Source: Rhizobium sp. Root482 (GTDB lineage Bacteria; Pseudomonadota; Alphaproteobacteria; Rhizobiales; Rhizobiaceae). From it: DNA of 64,000 bases. The notes beneath the pieces were generated by a model. The model was given only the letters and a program-made list of their open reading frames with translations. It was not told where the DNA came from and did not search any database. Shown one piece after another: positions 1-9,898 of the stretch (the stretch's first letter is position 1; every line of letters begins with the position of its first letter). The position numbers were made by a program, and so were the translations under genes. The stretch is taken from assembly GCF_001426565.1 (NCBI RefSeq), contig NZ_LMFA01000008.1:1-64000 (forward strand), read 5' to 3'.

Positions 1-1
1 C

Positions 2-139
2 CCCTTAGCCCTTCCGATCAAAAAAGCCGACCTGGAGGACAATCTCTGGCAGGTCGAGCAGACGGGCGGGGCCGCAGAAAAGTATCAACGTGGCCTCGAC
101 ATTTTGCACGAAGCAAAACTAGACGCTAAGGATCCTTAG
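2..139 (+). CDS. 3' end of an unidentified gene
   Basis: Reading from base 2 gives 45 codons and a TAG stop, so this is the C-terminal tail of a gene that starts outside the window. The tail is charged and probably helical, with no motif I recognise. The next gene has its own Shine-Dalgarno about 90 bases downstream, so the two need not be one operon. No function is proposed. Confidence 0.5.
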   Translation, partial: PLALPIKKADLEDNLWQVEQTGGAAEKYQRGLDILHEAKLDAKDP

Positions 140-243
140 CCACACCCCAAAAGTGAGCCCCCTCGATTCCGGTGCGAAGTTGCACCGAGCTCAACTGGGG
201 GAATCCTGCCTGCGATCAAGGTTCGTGTCTGACGGAGGAGACC

Positions 244-821
244 ATGAACGACAAAAATTGGATACATCTGTGCATCGATATGCAGCGTATGTTCGCAGAA
301 GACACGCCTTGGCATGTGCCATGGATGCGAGAGGTCTCGCCTCAGATCCGGGAAATCACACAGCGCCATCCGCAGCAGACGGTCTTTACGCGCTTCGTTC
401 CGCCAAAGTGCGCGGCGGACATGCAAGGTATGTGGCGAACCTACTATGAGAAATGGGATACGATGACTCTCGAGCGGCTCGGACCGGAGATGGTCGATCT
501 CGTCCCGTCCTTGAAGTCCTTGGTGCCGCCCCAAGGATCTTTGACAAAATGACCTATTCGCCATGGACCTCCGGTGAGCTTCATCGTGTACTGGCGGGGG
601 AGGGGGTTGAGATGCTGGTGATGTCGGGCGGAGAGACGGACGTGTGCGTTCTGGCCGCAGCGCTCGGGGCCATTGACCTTGGCTACCGTGTGATCCTCCT
701 GAAGGATGCGGTCTGTAGCGGCGCCGATGAAACGCACGACGCCTCACTCGAATTGTTAGGTGATCGTTTCTCGGTGCAGCTGGAGATTTCCTTGACGGAG
801 GACTTTCTCCGATACCCTTGA
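244..821 (+). pseudogene. Isochorismatase-family cysteine hydrolase, frameshifted
   Basis: Two overlapping frames together make one cysteine-hydrolase protein of about 190 residues. The first frame starts at ATG 244 behind a good GGAGGAG and carries the N-terminal LCIDMQ motif with its catalytic Asp. It runs into a stop at 550-552. The second frame carries the rest, including the GGETDVCVL block with the nucleophilic Cys. The sense of the protein continues across a C-rich run near 520-535, where one base appears to be missing. The family hydrolyses isochorismate, nicotinamide or related amides, and the substrate here cannot be told. It is either a true frameshift pseudogene or a homopolymer sequencing error. 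Confidence 0.75.
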
Positions 822-895
822 TCCACCGGTATCACCTTGCCGCCGGAACCTTCCCGCCTTGGTCGCTTGACCGAATCTTCAAAAGGAATTCTACC

Positions 896-1108
896 ATGGA
901 AGATACCCCTTCACTAAGGCTCGCCAAGGAATATCTCAGGCTTGGCGGCACCCGCAAATCGAAGATTGACGACAACATTATCAGTACGCGCAAATGGGAG
1001 GATGAGCCTCCGGCAGCCGCTGCCTTCTGGAAAGAGAAGGTAGAAGTCCTGAATGAGGACGAGAGAAAGCAGGTCGAGGACTTCTTGCCGTCAATCAACG
1101 ACCAGTAG
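896..1108 (+). CDS. Small hypothetical protein (70 aa)
   Basis: ATG at 896 is preceded by AAAGGAA, and the frame gives a 70-residue, highly charged soluble protein without signal peptide or membrane segment. It sits 74 bases after the frameshifted hydrolase and 29 bases before the VOC gene on the same strand, so the three may be co-transcribed. I do not recognise a family. Support is from ribosome binding site, spacing and codon use only. Confidence 0.5.
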   Translation: MEDTPSLRLAKEYLRLGGTRKSKIDDNIISTRKWEDEPPAAAAFWKEKVEVLNEDERKQVEDFLPSINDQ

Positions 1109-1137
1109 CCACACATTCCTTACACTGGAAAATCTCC

Positions 1138-1545
1138 ATGTTCAGTCACATCATGATCGGCGCACGCGACTTGGAAGAGATGGTGGCGTTTTATGATGGT
1201 GTTTTGGCGCCACTCGGCATGCGGCGTGTCGTGGATTTGCAGGAAGTCGGGGAGGCAGGGATCATCTGGCAACAGGGGGACAGGCGTTGGCCGCAATTTG
1301 CCCTTCGCCGCCCATTTAACGGCCTGCCCGCGACATGGGGTAATGGCGTGCTGATCAGTTTCGCAACACCGTCGAGAGCAACCGTCGATCTCGTCTGGAG
1401 TACAGCGATCGGGAAGGGGGCGCACGATGAAGGTGCTCCCGGTCTACGGCTTCGGTATGCCGAAGATTTTTACGCCGCTTACTGTCGCGACCCCGAAGGA
1501 AACAAGCTTTGTTTTGTCCACGCACAGGGGCTTTCAGCGGAGTAG
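1138..1545 (+). CDS. VOC (glyoxalase/bleomycin-resistance fold) protein
   Basis: The 135-residue protein begins with MFSHIMIGARDLEEMVAFY, the usual first strand and helix of a vicinal-oxygen-chelate domain, and ends with RDPEGNKLCFVHA, the usual last strand. One domain of this length normally contains two beta-alpha-beta-beta-beta modules and works as a dimer around a metal. The substrate is not predictable: these proteins include lactoylglutathione lyases, ring-cleavage dioxygenases and antibiotic-binding proteins. The start is the ATG at 1138; the ribosome binding site is weak (GGAAAA). Confidence 0.85.
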   Translation: MFSHIMIGARDLEEMVAFYDGVLAPLGMRRVVDLQEVGEAGIIWQQGDRRWPQFALRRPFNGLPATWGNGVLISFATPSRATVDLVWSTAIGKGAHDEGAPGLRLRYAEDFYAAYCRDPEGNKLCFVHAQGLSAE

Positions 1546-1775
1546 AGGTTAGATGAAAACGTCAAGAAGGTCGCACGGAGAACCGGGTGAGAAGCACGAG
1601 GAGGTTGAAGTCACCGCTTGGCTGGATAGCGCAGACTAGGCAGTGTGGACGGATTGCCGCAGGTTTAGTTTCTGCTAGTCCCGAATCAGGTTTTGAATGT
1701 GGGTTTTTACCATTTTGACTTTGCCCGGCTGCAGGTTCATTGAGACCCGCTGCAGCACGGCGTCAGACGGGGCCG

Positions 1776-2798
1776 TCAATATTTGTTCTTGCGGACGATC
1801 TTGTTGCCTCGCGGTCCGCTGGCCACCGGCGTTCTTTCGCGGTTTTCCGCAAGCAGGTTACGCCACCGTTCCAGACGATCGGCGGCCAGGGTGCCGCTGG
1901 CGACGGCCGACTGTACGGCGCAGCCCGGCTCATGAGCGTGGGTGCAATCGCGAAATCGGCAAAGCGGTGCCAGATCGGTGATCTCGGCAAACAGCATGTC
2001 GATTGCGCCGGTAACGTCGCTGACGTAGAGCGTTCTTGTTCCGGGCGTATCGATAACCCAACCGCCGCCTGAAATCGCATGCAGCGACCGGGCCGTGGTG
2101 GTATGCCGTCCCTTGGCATCATGTTCGCGGATGCTTCCGGTCTTCTGCATTGTGTCGGAGGCTGGCCCTGCCAGGGTGTTCACCAGCGTCGACTTTCCGA
2201 CGCCGGAGGAGCCCACCAGTGCCACCGTCTTGCCAACGCCGCACCAGGGCATCAATTGGGAAACGGCATCGGCCGAACGCGCATTCAGGACGATGACGGG
2301 CAAGTCGCGTTGTAGTGCCTTGGCTTGCTGCTCAAATATGCCGGCATCCTCGATGGTGTCAGCCTTGGTCAGCACGATCGCCGGGTTGGTCCCGGCCTGG
2401 TTGGCCATGATCAGGTATCGTTCCAGCCTTTCAAGCTTGAAATCGGCATTGCACGATGTCACGATAAACAGAGTATCGACGTTTGATGCGGCAAGTTGCT
2501 GGCCGTGTCCACCTTCCGCACGCCGCTGAAACACGGTTCTTCGCTCAAGACTGCGGACAAAAATGCCCGTGAGGGGATCGGCAAGAACCCAATCACCCAC
2601 CGCAAAGTCAGCGGTGCTGGTATTGGCGGGAAGTTCAAGCCTGCCCAGTCCGGCAATGTCGATGACCTCGATGCGTGCCCGGTGAACCGAAACGACGCGC
2701 CTGGGTAAGAGATCCGCTTCGCTTGGATCGACCTGGGTCGCGAAGAACTCGGACCAGCCAAGCCGTTCAAGCGACGGGGGCGGGTTGGGACTGGTCAA
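1776..2798 (-). CDS. rsgA: RsgA-type ribosome biogenesis GTPase (YjeQ)
   Basis: This is a circularly permuted GTPase of 340 residues. After an N-terminal OB-fold region the nucleotide motifs occur in permuted order: VLTKAD (G4) first, then GSSGVGKSTL (G1/P-loop), then DTPG (G3). A C-terminal zinc-binding segment carries the expected Cys/His cluster (CRFRDCTHAHEPGC). The family releases maturation factors from the 30S subunit at the end of ribosome assembly, in the cytoplasm. Chromosomal rsgA is usual, so a copy on an accessory replicon may be an extra paralogue. It is alone on the minus strand between unrelated genes. Confidence 0.92.
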   Translation of the reverse strand: MTSPNPPPSLERLGWSEFFATQVDPSEADLLPRRVVSVHRARIEVIDIAGLGRLELPANTSTADFAVGDWVLADPLTGIFVRSLERRTVFQRRAEGGHGQQLAASNVDTLFIVTSCNADFKLERLERYLIMANQAGTNPAIVLTKADTIEDAGIFEQQAKALQRDLPVIVLNARSADAVSQLMPWCGVGKTVALVGSSGVGKSTLVNTLAGPASDTMQKTGSIREHDAKGRHTTTARSLHAISGGGWVIDTPGTRTLYVSDVTGAIDMLFAEITDLAPLCRFRDCTHAHEPGCAVQSAVASGTLAADRLERWRNLLAENRERTPVASGPRGNKIVRKNKY

Positions 2799-3658
2799 GT
2801 TTTGATCCGAATATTCGCGAATACCGTCATGAATAAGCTTCCCGCTGGTTTAGTTCACGTGCGTCCTCGGAAGAACCGCGTTGCCGCGCCCACTCGACGT
2901 GCCGCCGATGGTTGATTGATACTATCCAGGCGCCAACAGCATCGAGAGCTGGTAACGCAATACAGCAAATCCTGGACAGTAGAAATGGCCCCCGACGAAG
3001 AAGCATCTTGGGGATCGACAGCGAAACCGTTGATCGGCCTCGGTGATCCGGACGGCACTTATTTAAGGCTTTTGACCGGCCTCAAGGGACAAATGTAAGT
3101 CGCTCACGATTAAAAGGGGTGCTCTTATCGACGGCTGGGGAAGATGACAGAACCGTCGTTAGTTCGTATCCTTTCACATCAGGATTTTTGTCAATTGTTC
3201 ATTCGAGTGGCATCGAATTTCTCCTTTGTAGGCGGATCCACGGTCTGAGCCCATAGCAATTACCGGCCCGGTTCTCGGGGCCTTCTGTGGTTGCCGCCCG
3301 TAATGCAAGAAGTTTATGGCCCATATGGGATGTGATCGAGTGCGGTCTTCTGTCAGGCCTTCAAATGCGGCACTTTGGAAGCCGCTGGCCGATATGGTGA
3401 TCAGCGGATCAGGTCCAAATCCATTCAGCGAGCTGAATGGCTCCAAGCCCCGAACTGGTTTTCCCGATCCAGATCTGTTCGATCATTTTGCCCATTTGGG
3501 TCGTCGACGTTCTCACACCTCACCTCTGTCATGCAACAGTTTGTGTTTCAGGCGTTTTTCATGATTACCCTTGGATCGATGTGTATTTCTGCGCAGTCAT
3601 CTGGTTCGGACATTAAAAAAAACATATCGATAGCGTCAACACCGGAAAGTGTCAGGGA
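2799..3658. other. Long intergenic stretch without supported gene
   Basis: About 860 bases lie between the divergent rsgA and response-regulator genes. Short open frames occur on both strands but none has a convincing ribosome binding site plus recognisable protein. Base composition is lower in GC than in the neighbouring genes toward 3150-3650, suggesting promoter or decayed DNA. No clear terminator, tRNA or repeat was seen. Confidence 0.5.
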
Positions 3659-4030
3659 ATGGCGCAAGCTGGGATCACGGTCATTGTCGTGGAAGACGAG
3701 ACGCTCGTCCGGCTGGACATCGTCATTTCGCTTGAGAATGAAGGCTTCCTCGTGCTTGAAGCTGCGAATGCCGACGACGCCATCGACATTCTGAATGCCC
3801 ATCCAGAGATCCGGTTGATGTTCACCGATATCGACATGCCGGGCAGTATGGACGGCTTGAAGCTGGCCTTTGCTGTTCGCGACAGGTGGCCCCCGGTGAA
3901 GATCATCGTGGCTTCGGGTCACCGTCAATTGAGCGACGAGCTTTTACCCGTTGAGGGCAGGTTTTTCAGTAAGCCGTACGATCACGCCCGCGTCATTGCG
4001 ACTATGAGGGAAATGCTGGCCGCAGCCTAG
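3659..4030 (+). CDS. Single-domain response regulator
   Basis: The 123-residue protein is a complete CheY-like receiver and nothing more. It has the acidic pocket (VVEDE near residues 10-14), the phosphoacceptor Asp57 in MFTDIDMPG, a conserved Ser after beta-4 (VASGH) and the Lys-Pro of FSKPY. There is no output domain, so it must act through protein contacts, as in phosphorelays or stress signalling common in rhizobia. No histidine kinase gene lies nearby. Sequence type resembles receivers annotated as stand-alone regulators in Rhizobiales. The 3' end lies just before the IS5 relic. Confidence 0.88.
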   Translation: MAQAGITVIVVEDETLVRLDIVISLENEGFLVLEAANADDAIDILNAHPEIRLMFTDIDMPGSMDGLKLAFAVRDRWPPVKIIVASGHRQLSDELLPVEGRFFSKPYDHARVIATMREMLAAA

Positions 4031-4040
4031 GCAGGTGGGC

Positions 4041-4705
4041 TCTTATTTTGAAGCGATCCATATTCTGATGGCTGACAGTTTGAGTGCGGCCAGATAGTTG
4101 TCTGCGCGCCTGTCGTACCGGGTTGCCAATCCCCGCATCTGTTTGATGCGATTGAACAACCGCTCGACGAGGTTGCGCTGGCGATAGACCCAGCGGCTGA
4201 AACTGAAGGTTCCTTTCGGTTGATCTGGCTGGTATGTTTGCCCAGGACTTGCGTTCTCTGGCGAAGTTTCTGATGGCGTCTGTGTCATATGCCCGGTCGG
4301 CGAGAAGCGTCGATCCGGGTTGTTGATCACAAAGCAGTTTCTCAGCCATTGGTGCATCGCCGGCTTGGCCTGCCGTCAACTCCAGGCGAACGGGCCTGCC
4401 TTCGGCATCAGCGAGCGCATGGATCTTGGTGGTCAAGCCACCGCGGGAACGTCCCATCCAAGGATCGGCAGCGCCCCTTTTTTAAGTTGGCACCATGCTG
4501 GTGAACGCGAACACAGGATGAATCAATCATCACGATGTCACCATCGTAACGTTTTGAAACGGCATCGAGAAGTCGATCCCAGACACGGGCTGCGCGCCAG
4601 CGCGAGAAGCGATTGTAAAGTGTCGTGCGTGGGCCATAGCGCTCCGGCACGCGGGCATGGTCTCTCAGCGCGCCAGCCAGATGCGGACGCCCCTGATACA
4701 ATGGA
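4041..4705 (-). mobile_element. IS5-family transposase relic
   Basis: Three frames on the minus strand together spell an IS5-type DDE transposase. The 5' part (about 4470-4700) has PERYGPRTTLYNRFSRW and the first catalytic Asp in VMIDSSCVRVHQHGA. The middle (about 4230-4460) has GRSRGGLTTKIHAL and LLADRAYDTD, the second Asp. The 3' part (4043-4220) has YRQRNLVERLFNRIKQ, the Glu motif. The first frame change is at an A6G4 run and might be programmed in this group, but the second looks like decay. About 40 N-terminal residues are missing, so the copy is truncated on the side touching the ferritin-like gene. No terminal inverted repeats were found. Confidence 0.8.
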
Positions 4706-5513
4706 TCATTTCCGCGGCAGAGCGTTGGGCACGGTCTCGCTGCATTTCGTCCGGCGCGGTCTGGCCGAGATCGATATAGCAGTCGGTCAGCAGTTCGCAG
4801 AGCGGCAAGACCTGTTCGACGGCCGTATCCGGCACGGCCTCGAGAAGCGGCGTGGACGAGAATGGGGTCTGGACAAGCTTTTCGGCTCTGATCCGGGCCT
4901 GCCTCGCCAGCGCCTGCAATCTGCTTGAACCGGCCGTTTCGGCGGCGTCCGCCAGCGCTTGGAGGTGATTGGCAAGCCGTGTCTCGAGCAGTGCCAGGTC
5001 AGCTTTAGCGGCGTCCGTAGAAGTGCGCCGTTCGAAATGAAAGGCACGCCTGCGTTCGCTGCGCAGCTTTGCGACGTGGCCCAGTTCCTCATGCGCCATC
5101 CGCTCGGCGGCCTTGCCGATTTCCGCAGACTTTGCATGCGCGGCGACATAGGTCCAGAAGACGAAGGCGCGCTCCTCGTTGCGCACCGCCATCGAGAAGG
5201 CGCGGTACGCACTGAGCATCTCCGGCGCGATGATGCCTGCCCCCTCATCGTCGAACAGCACTTCCGGCGGATGCACGATTGCGGATTTCGGTTGTCCGGT
5301 CGCTGTCTGCCAGTCGTTCACCTTACCCAGATGGCCTTCTTCCTCTGCGATCAGGGTTTCGAAGACACCGGCGAGATCGGGCTGGCCCATCTCCCGCATG
5401 CGCTTAGCCAGCGCGATGTAACCATCAATCGCTTCCTGCTCCATCGACCGGGCAAGCGCCAGCAGTTCATTCATCGACGCGACCTCCCAGGGATCGCTCT
5501 CGGTCTCTGCCAT
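4665..5513 (-). CDS. Ferritin-like diiron protein, 3' end replaced by IS sequence
   Basis: The product (282 residues from ATG 5513, behind a strong GGAGGAGAAG) is a four-helix-bundle ferritin/rubrerythrin-like protein. It has two Glu-x-x-His elements (EEEGH near residue 55 and EELGH near residue 145) expected to bind a diiron centre, followed by a long helical C-terminal half. It is divergent from nosR and shares the FNR-type box between them, so it is probably induced with denitrification and may handle iron or oxidative stress. The last 14 or so codons are an out-of-frame reading of the neighbouring IS5 transposase, so the native C-terminus is lost. The diiron core appears intact. Confidence 0.8.
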   Translation of the reverse strand: MAETESDPWEVASMNELLALARSMEQEAIDGYIALAKRMREMGQPDLAGVFETLIAEEEGHLGKVNDWQTATGQPKSAIVHPPEVLFDDEGAGIIAPEMLSAYRAFSMAVRNEERAFVFWTYVAAHAKSAEIGKAAERMAHEELGHVAKLRSERRRAFHFERRTSTDAAKADLALLETRLANHLQALADAAETAGSSRLQALARQARIRAEKLVQTPFSSTPLLEAVPDTAVEQVLPLCELLTDCYIDLGQTAPDEMQRDRAQRSAAEMIHCIRGVRIWLAR

Positions 5514-5579
5514 GTCTTCTCCTCCAGGGGGCGATTTTAGGTGCCCCATCGCAATCTGCAATAGTTTGACCAGGGGTGT

Positions 5580-5593
5580 TTGATTTTGATCAA
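5580..5593. promoter_or_regulatory. FNR/FixK/NnrR-family box between ferritin-like gene and nosR
   Basis: TTGAT-TTTG-ATCAA is a perfect two-fold symmetric match to the FNR-family consensus. Its centre is about 69 bases before the nosR start. A TAGACT at 5615-5620 is well placed as a -10 for a class II activated promoter (box centred near -41). The same box could serve the divergent ferritin-like gene. Which regulator binds (FnrN, FixK or NnrR) cannot be told from the site alone. Confidence 0.85.
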
Positions 5594-5655
5594 AGACTAC
5601 CTAGACTAATCTCCTAGACTGAGCCCGCGATTTACCACAAGAGAGACGCTTCGCA

Positions 5656-7917
5656 ATGGAATCTAACGGAAATCGCCCAGCCGCCTGGCTGCTGAGCATC
5701 TTTTGGCTAGTGGCCATCTGCCTCTCGGTGACAATCGCTTCCCCGGCCATGGCTGACGGTCAGCTGCCGGCTTTTCTCGAAAAGGTCCAGCCGGCCGAAC
5801 TGTTCGAAGGTGCCGACCGCTTTGGCGAAATCGAGGGCGACCCGCCCATCGCGCCTGTCTACCGGGGAGACGAACTGCTCGGCTATGCCTATCTGAATTC
5901 CGATTTCACGAGCTCCATCGGCTATTCGGGCAAGCCTATTCACATCGTCGTTGGCATAGAACGATCGGGCATCATTCGCGGCATCAAGCTCGTCGATCAC
6001 AAGGAGCCGATCGTGCTGATCGGCATTCCCGAGAAGGAAGTCGTCGCCGGCCTGAACTCGATCATCGGCAAGGATATGGGCCGCGTCGCCGCCGGCCAGG
6101 AGCGCCCACCGCAGGTGGACATCGTCAGCGGCGCCACCGTGACCGTTCTGGTGATGAGCGACAGCGTCGTGCGGTCTGCAGTGGCTTTGATCCGCAGCAA
6201 CCGGTTAAGCGGCGAAGGCCTTGCGAACACACAGGCGGTAACCGAGAAGAGGACGCTCGATCTTTCGAAAACGGCGTCAAGCGACTGGGAGACGCTGCTC
6301 GGCGACGGGTCGATCCGCAGTCTGCGCATGACGGTCGGCGAAGTCTCGAAAGCCTTCGCGGATGCCGGCCACGCCGAGGCGGCGAAGAAGCCGGAAACAC
6401 CGCAGCCCGAGGACCGGTTCATCGATCTCTACATCGCCCCTGTCAGCGTGCCGGTTATCGGCAAGACGCTGCTGGGCGAGGCGGGCTACCAGCGGCTCCA
6501 GTCCCGGCTGAAGCCGGACCAGTCGGCTCTCCTCGTCGCGGGTGACGGCGCCTATTCGTTCAAGGGCTCCGGCTATGTCCGGGGTGGCATTTTCGATCGC
6601 ATCGAATTGCTGCAGGACGGTCAGGGCCTGCGGTTCAGGGACCGCAATCATACCAGGATTTCAGCTTTCGCAGCGGACGGCGCCCCTCGGCTGAAGGAGA
6701 TCGCTCTTTTCGTCGTGCCCACAGATTTCCAGTTCGATGTCACCGAACCCTTCGAACTGCAATTGCTCGCGCAGCGCAGCACCGTGGCGCGCGACAAGGC
6801 CGCCATCGCCTTCAATCTCGGCTATACGCTGCCGTCTTCCTACTACACCGTCACCCGGGTTGAAGCGCCCGCTGCGGCGGCCAGGACGGACGCTTCTGCC
6901 GAAGAGCCCGCTGCGGCGACCCGCACCGAACCGCTGCCCGATGCGCCGCCGCTCTGGGTCAGCATCTGGGACATGAACCGCGTGACGATGGCCATCACCG
7001 TGGCCGCTCTTCTCGTGCTCACCGGGATATTCTTCTTTCAGGACTGGCTGGTGAAGCGTCCAAAACTGTTTGCTTGGGTCCGCACCAGCTATCTCGTCTT
7101 CACGCTGGTGTGGCTCGGCTGGTATGCCAATGCCCAGCTTTCCGTAGTCAATGTCCTGACGTTCATCAATTCGCTCGTCACTTCGTTCCGGTGGGAATTC
7201 TTCCTGGCGGCGCCGCTGATCTTCATTCTCTGGGCCGCGGTTGCCGCCGGACTGCTGTTCTGGGGACGTGGCCCCTTCTGCGGCTGGCTCTGCCCGTTCG
7301 GCGCGCTCCAGGAACTGCTCAACAAGATTGCCGTAAAGCTGAAGATCCCGCAGGTGAAGGTGCCGTGGGGCCTGCACGAGCGCCTCTGGCCGATCAAGTA
7401 CATCATTTTCCTCGGCCTTTTCGGACTGTCCTTCTATTCGATGGCCTATGCCGAGATCCTCGCGGAAGTGGAGCCGTTCAAGACGGCAATCATTCTGAAG
7501 TTCGCCCGCGAGTGGCCCTTCGTCATCTTTGCTTTGACGCTTCTGGCCGCCGGCCTGTTCATCGAACGTTTCTACTGCCGCTATCTCTGCCCGCTTGGTG
7601 CGGCGCTGGCCATTCCCGGCCGGATCCGCATGTTCGAATGGCTGAAGCGCTGGCCCGAATGCGGCACGCCATGCCAGCGTTGTGCCAAGGAATGTCCTGT
7701 GCAGTCCATTCATCCGGAAGGCCAGATCAATGTCAATGAGTGCATCTACTGCATGCATTGCCAGGAACTCTATCACGATGATCATCGCTGCCCGCACATG
7801 ATCCAGGTCCGCCTGAAACGCGAGAAGTTCATGGCTCTGTCGACCCCCGCCTCGCGCGGTGAAAGCCCGCCCAGAACTGTCGTCACCCACAATGGCGAGG
7901 CCATAAAGAAAACCTGA
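5656..7917 (+). CDS. nosR: NosR, regulator/electron donor of N2O reductase
   Basis: NosR is a polytopic flavo-iron-sulfur membrane protein needed for nosZ expression and for keeping NosZ active. The 753-residue product has an N-terminal signal segment, a periplasmic FMN-binding domain with SGAT (residues 158-161, Thr161 the expected covalent flavin site), about five or six membrane helices from residue 435 on, two CxxxCP motifs (from Cys542 and from Cys641) and a C-terminal ferredoxin-like part with two cysteine clusters ([12 protein letters not shown] and CIYCMHC). Length is normal. It is first in the nos operon behind the FNR-type box. Confidence 0.97.
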   Translation: MESNGNRPAAWLLSIFWLVAICLSVTIASPAMADGQLPAFLEKVQPAELFEGADRFGEIEGDPPIAPVYRGDELLGYAYLNSDFTSSIGYSGKPIHIVVGIERSGIIRGIKLVDHKEPIVLIGIPEKEVVAGLNSIIGKDMGRVAAGQERPPQVDIVSGATVTVLVMSDSVVRSAVALIRSNRLSGEGLANTQAVTEKRTLDLSKTASSDWETLLGDGSIRSLRMTVGEVSKAFADAGHAEAAKKPETPQPEDRFIDLYIAPVSVPVIGKTLLGEAGYQRLQSRLKPDQSALLVAGDGAYSFKGSGYVRGGIFDRIELLQDGQGLRFRDRNHTRISAFAADGAPRLKEIALFVVPTDFQFDVTEPFELQLLAQRSTVARDKAAIAFNLGYTLPSSYYTVTRVEAPAAAARTDASAEEPAAATRTEPLPDAPPLWVSIWDMNRVTMAITVAALLVLTGIFFFQDWLVKRPKLFAWVRTSYLVFTLVWLGWYANAQLSVVNVLTFINSLVTSFRWEFFLAAPLIFILWAAVAAGLLFWGRGPFCGWLCPFGALQELLNKIAVKLKIPQVKVPWGLHERLWPIKYIIFLGLFGLSFYSMAYAEILAEVEPFKTAIILKFAREWPFVIFALTLLAAGLFIERFYCRYLCPLGAALAIPGRIRMFEWLKRWPECGTPCQRCAKECPVQSIHPEGQINVNECIYCMHCQELYHDDHRCPHMIQVRLKREKFMALSTPASRGESPPRTVVTHNGEAIKKT

Positions 7918-7981
7918 ATTCGGCGCGAGGCAGCCTGCCCACGCCAGCAACCCAGCAATACAAACAACAAGGGAAGTCACC

Positions 7982-9898
7982 ATGTCCACCGAAGATACGC
8001 AACCGCGCCTGAACAGACGCCAGCTTCTGGGATCAACCGCCGCCGTCGCGGCCGCAGGCGCCGCCACCGCCGGTGGCGCGCTGACCTTTGCCGGGGGCGC
8101 CACTCCGGCAAAGGCCGCCACTGAGGGAGGATTGTCCTACGAGGTCAAGCCGGGCGAACTGGACGAATATTACACGTTCTTCTCCAGCGGCCAGAGCGGC
8201 GAAATCCGCATCGTCGGCCTGCCGTCCATGCGCGAATTCATGCGCATTCCGGTGTTCAACCGGTGCAGCGCCACCGGCTGGGGCCAGACCAATGAAAGCC
8301 TGAAAGTGATGACCGAAGGGCTGCGCCCCGAAACGGTCGAGTACCTCAAGGACAAGGGCGGCGTCTACCACAACGGCGACCTGCACCATCCGCATCTGTC
8401 CTTCACCGACGGCACCTATGACGGCCGCTATCTCTATGCGAACGACAAGTCCAATACCCGCGTCTGCCGCATCCGCCTCGACGTCATGAAATGCGACAAG
8501 ATCATCGAACTGCCGAACCAGCACACCGTGCATGGCCTGCGCGTGCAGAAATATCCCAAGACCGGCTATGTGTTCTGCAACGGCGAGGACGGCGTTCCGC
8601 TGCCGAACGACGGCAAGATCCTCGACAAACCCAGCGAATATTTCTCGATCTTCTCCGCGGTTGACGGCGAGACCATGACGGTTGCATGGCAGGTGATCGT
8701 CGATGGCAACCTCGACAATGTCGATGCCGACTACCAGGGAAAATACTGCTTTGCGACCTGCTACAATTCCGAAAAGGGCGTCACGCTCGAAGAGATGATG
8801 TCGAAGGAGCAGGACTGGGTCGTCATCTTCAATATCAAGCGCATCGAGGAAGCCGTCGCCAAGGGCGATTTCAAGGAAATGAACGGCGTGCCGGTGATCG
8901 ACGGTCGGGCGGGATCCGCCTACACCCGCTATGTCCCGGTTTCCAACGGCCCGCACGGCATGAACACCGCCCCCGACGGTATCCACGTGGTCGCCGCCGG
9001 CAAGCTGTCCCCGACCGTCACGGTGTTCGACGTGCGCAAGTTCGATGATCTCTTCCACGACAAGATCAAGCCGCGCGACGTGGTGGTCGCCGAGCCGGAA
9101 CTCGGCCTCGGTCCGTTGCACACGGCTTATGACGACAAGGGCAACGCCTATACGACGCTGTTCATCGACAGTCAGATCTGCAAGTGGAACATCGAGGATG
9201 CCAAGCGCGCCTTTGCCGGCGAGAAGGTCGATCCGATCCGCCAGAAGCTCGACGTCCACTACCAGCCGGGCCACAACCATACCTCCATGGGCCAGACCAA
9301 GGAAGCCGATGGCAAGTGGCTGATCTCGCTGAACAAGTTCTCGAAGGACCGGTTCCTCAATGTTGGTCCGCTGAAGCCAGAATGCGACCAGTTGATCGAC
9401 ATTTCCGGCGACCAGATGGTTCTTGTGCACGACAACCCGACCTTCGCGGAGCCGCATGACGCGACGATCGTCCATGCCTCGAAGATCAATCCGGTCAGCA
9501 TCTGGAGCCGTGACGACGTCTTCTTCGCCGATGCCGTGGAACAGGCCAAGAAGGACAATATCGACCTGCTCATCGACTCGGAGATCATCCGCGACGGGAA
9601 CAAGGTACGCGTCTACATGACCTCGGCGGCCCCGGCCTTCGGGCTCGAGTCCTTCACGGTCAAGCAGGGCGACGAAGTCACCGTCTATGTGACCAATATC
9701 GATGAGGTGGAAGATCTGACGCACGGCTTCTGCATCGTCAACTACGGCATCAACATGGAGATCGGGCCGCAGGCCACCGCCTCGGTGACGTTCAAGGCCG
9801 ACCGGCCCGGCGTCTACTGGTACTATTGCTCCTGGTTCTGCCATGCCATGCACATGGAGATGAAGGGCCGGATGCTGGTGGAGCCTAAATCGGCCTGA
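7982..9898 (+). CDS. nosZ: Nitrous-oxide reductase NosZ (clade I, Tat-exported)
   Basis: NosZ reduces N2O to N2 in the periplasm, the last step of denitrification. The 638-residue product starts with a twin-arginine signal (LNRRQLLGS, residues 10-18) and an Ala-rich core, which marks the typical clade I Tat form. The seven-bladed propeller region contains the His-rich blocks expected for CuZ (for example GHNHTS). The C-terminal cupredoxin domain has the CuA ligands C616, C620, H624 and M627 in [12 protein letters not shown]. The start has GGGAAG upstream. Its stop overlaps the nosD start (TGATG). Confidence 0.98.
   Translation: MSTEDTQPRLNRRQLLGSTAAVAAAGAATAGGALTFAGGATPAKAATEGGLSYEVKPGELDEYYTFFSSGQSGEIRIVGLPSMREFMRIPVFNRCSATGWGQTNESLKVMTEGLRPETVEYLKDKGGVYHNGDLHHPHLSFTDGTYDGRYLYANDKSNTRVCRIRLDVMKCDKIIELPNQHTVHGLRVQKYPKTGYVFCNGEDGVPLPNDGKILDKPSEYFSIFSAVDGETMTVAWQVIVDGNLDNVDADYQGKYCFATCYNSEKGVTLEEMMSKEQDWVVIFNIKRIEEAVAKGDFKEMNGVPVIDGRAGSAYTRYVPVSNGPHGMNTAPDGIHVVAAGKLSPTVTVFDVRKFDDLFHDKIKPRDVVVAEPELGLGPLHTAYDDKGNAYTTLFIDSQICKWNIEDAKRAFAGEKVDPIRQKLDVHYQPGHNHTSMGQTKEADGKWLISLNKFSKDRFLNVGPLKPECDQLIDISGDQMVLVHDNPTFAEPHDATIVHASKINPVSIWSRDDVFFADAVEQAKKDNIDLLIDSEIIRDGNKVRVYMTSAAPAFGLESFTVKQGDEVTVYVTNIDEVEDLTHGFCIVNYGINMEIGPQATASVTFKADRPGVYWYYCSWFCHAMHMEMKGRMLVEPKSA

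Noticed and set aside
6661-8121. Long minus-strand open frame (486 codons) opposite nosR
   Set aside because: It lies wholly opposite the strongly supported nosR and nosZ start. The product is a low-complexity charged sequence without known domains, the usual shadow in high-GC DNA.
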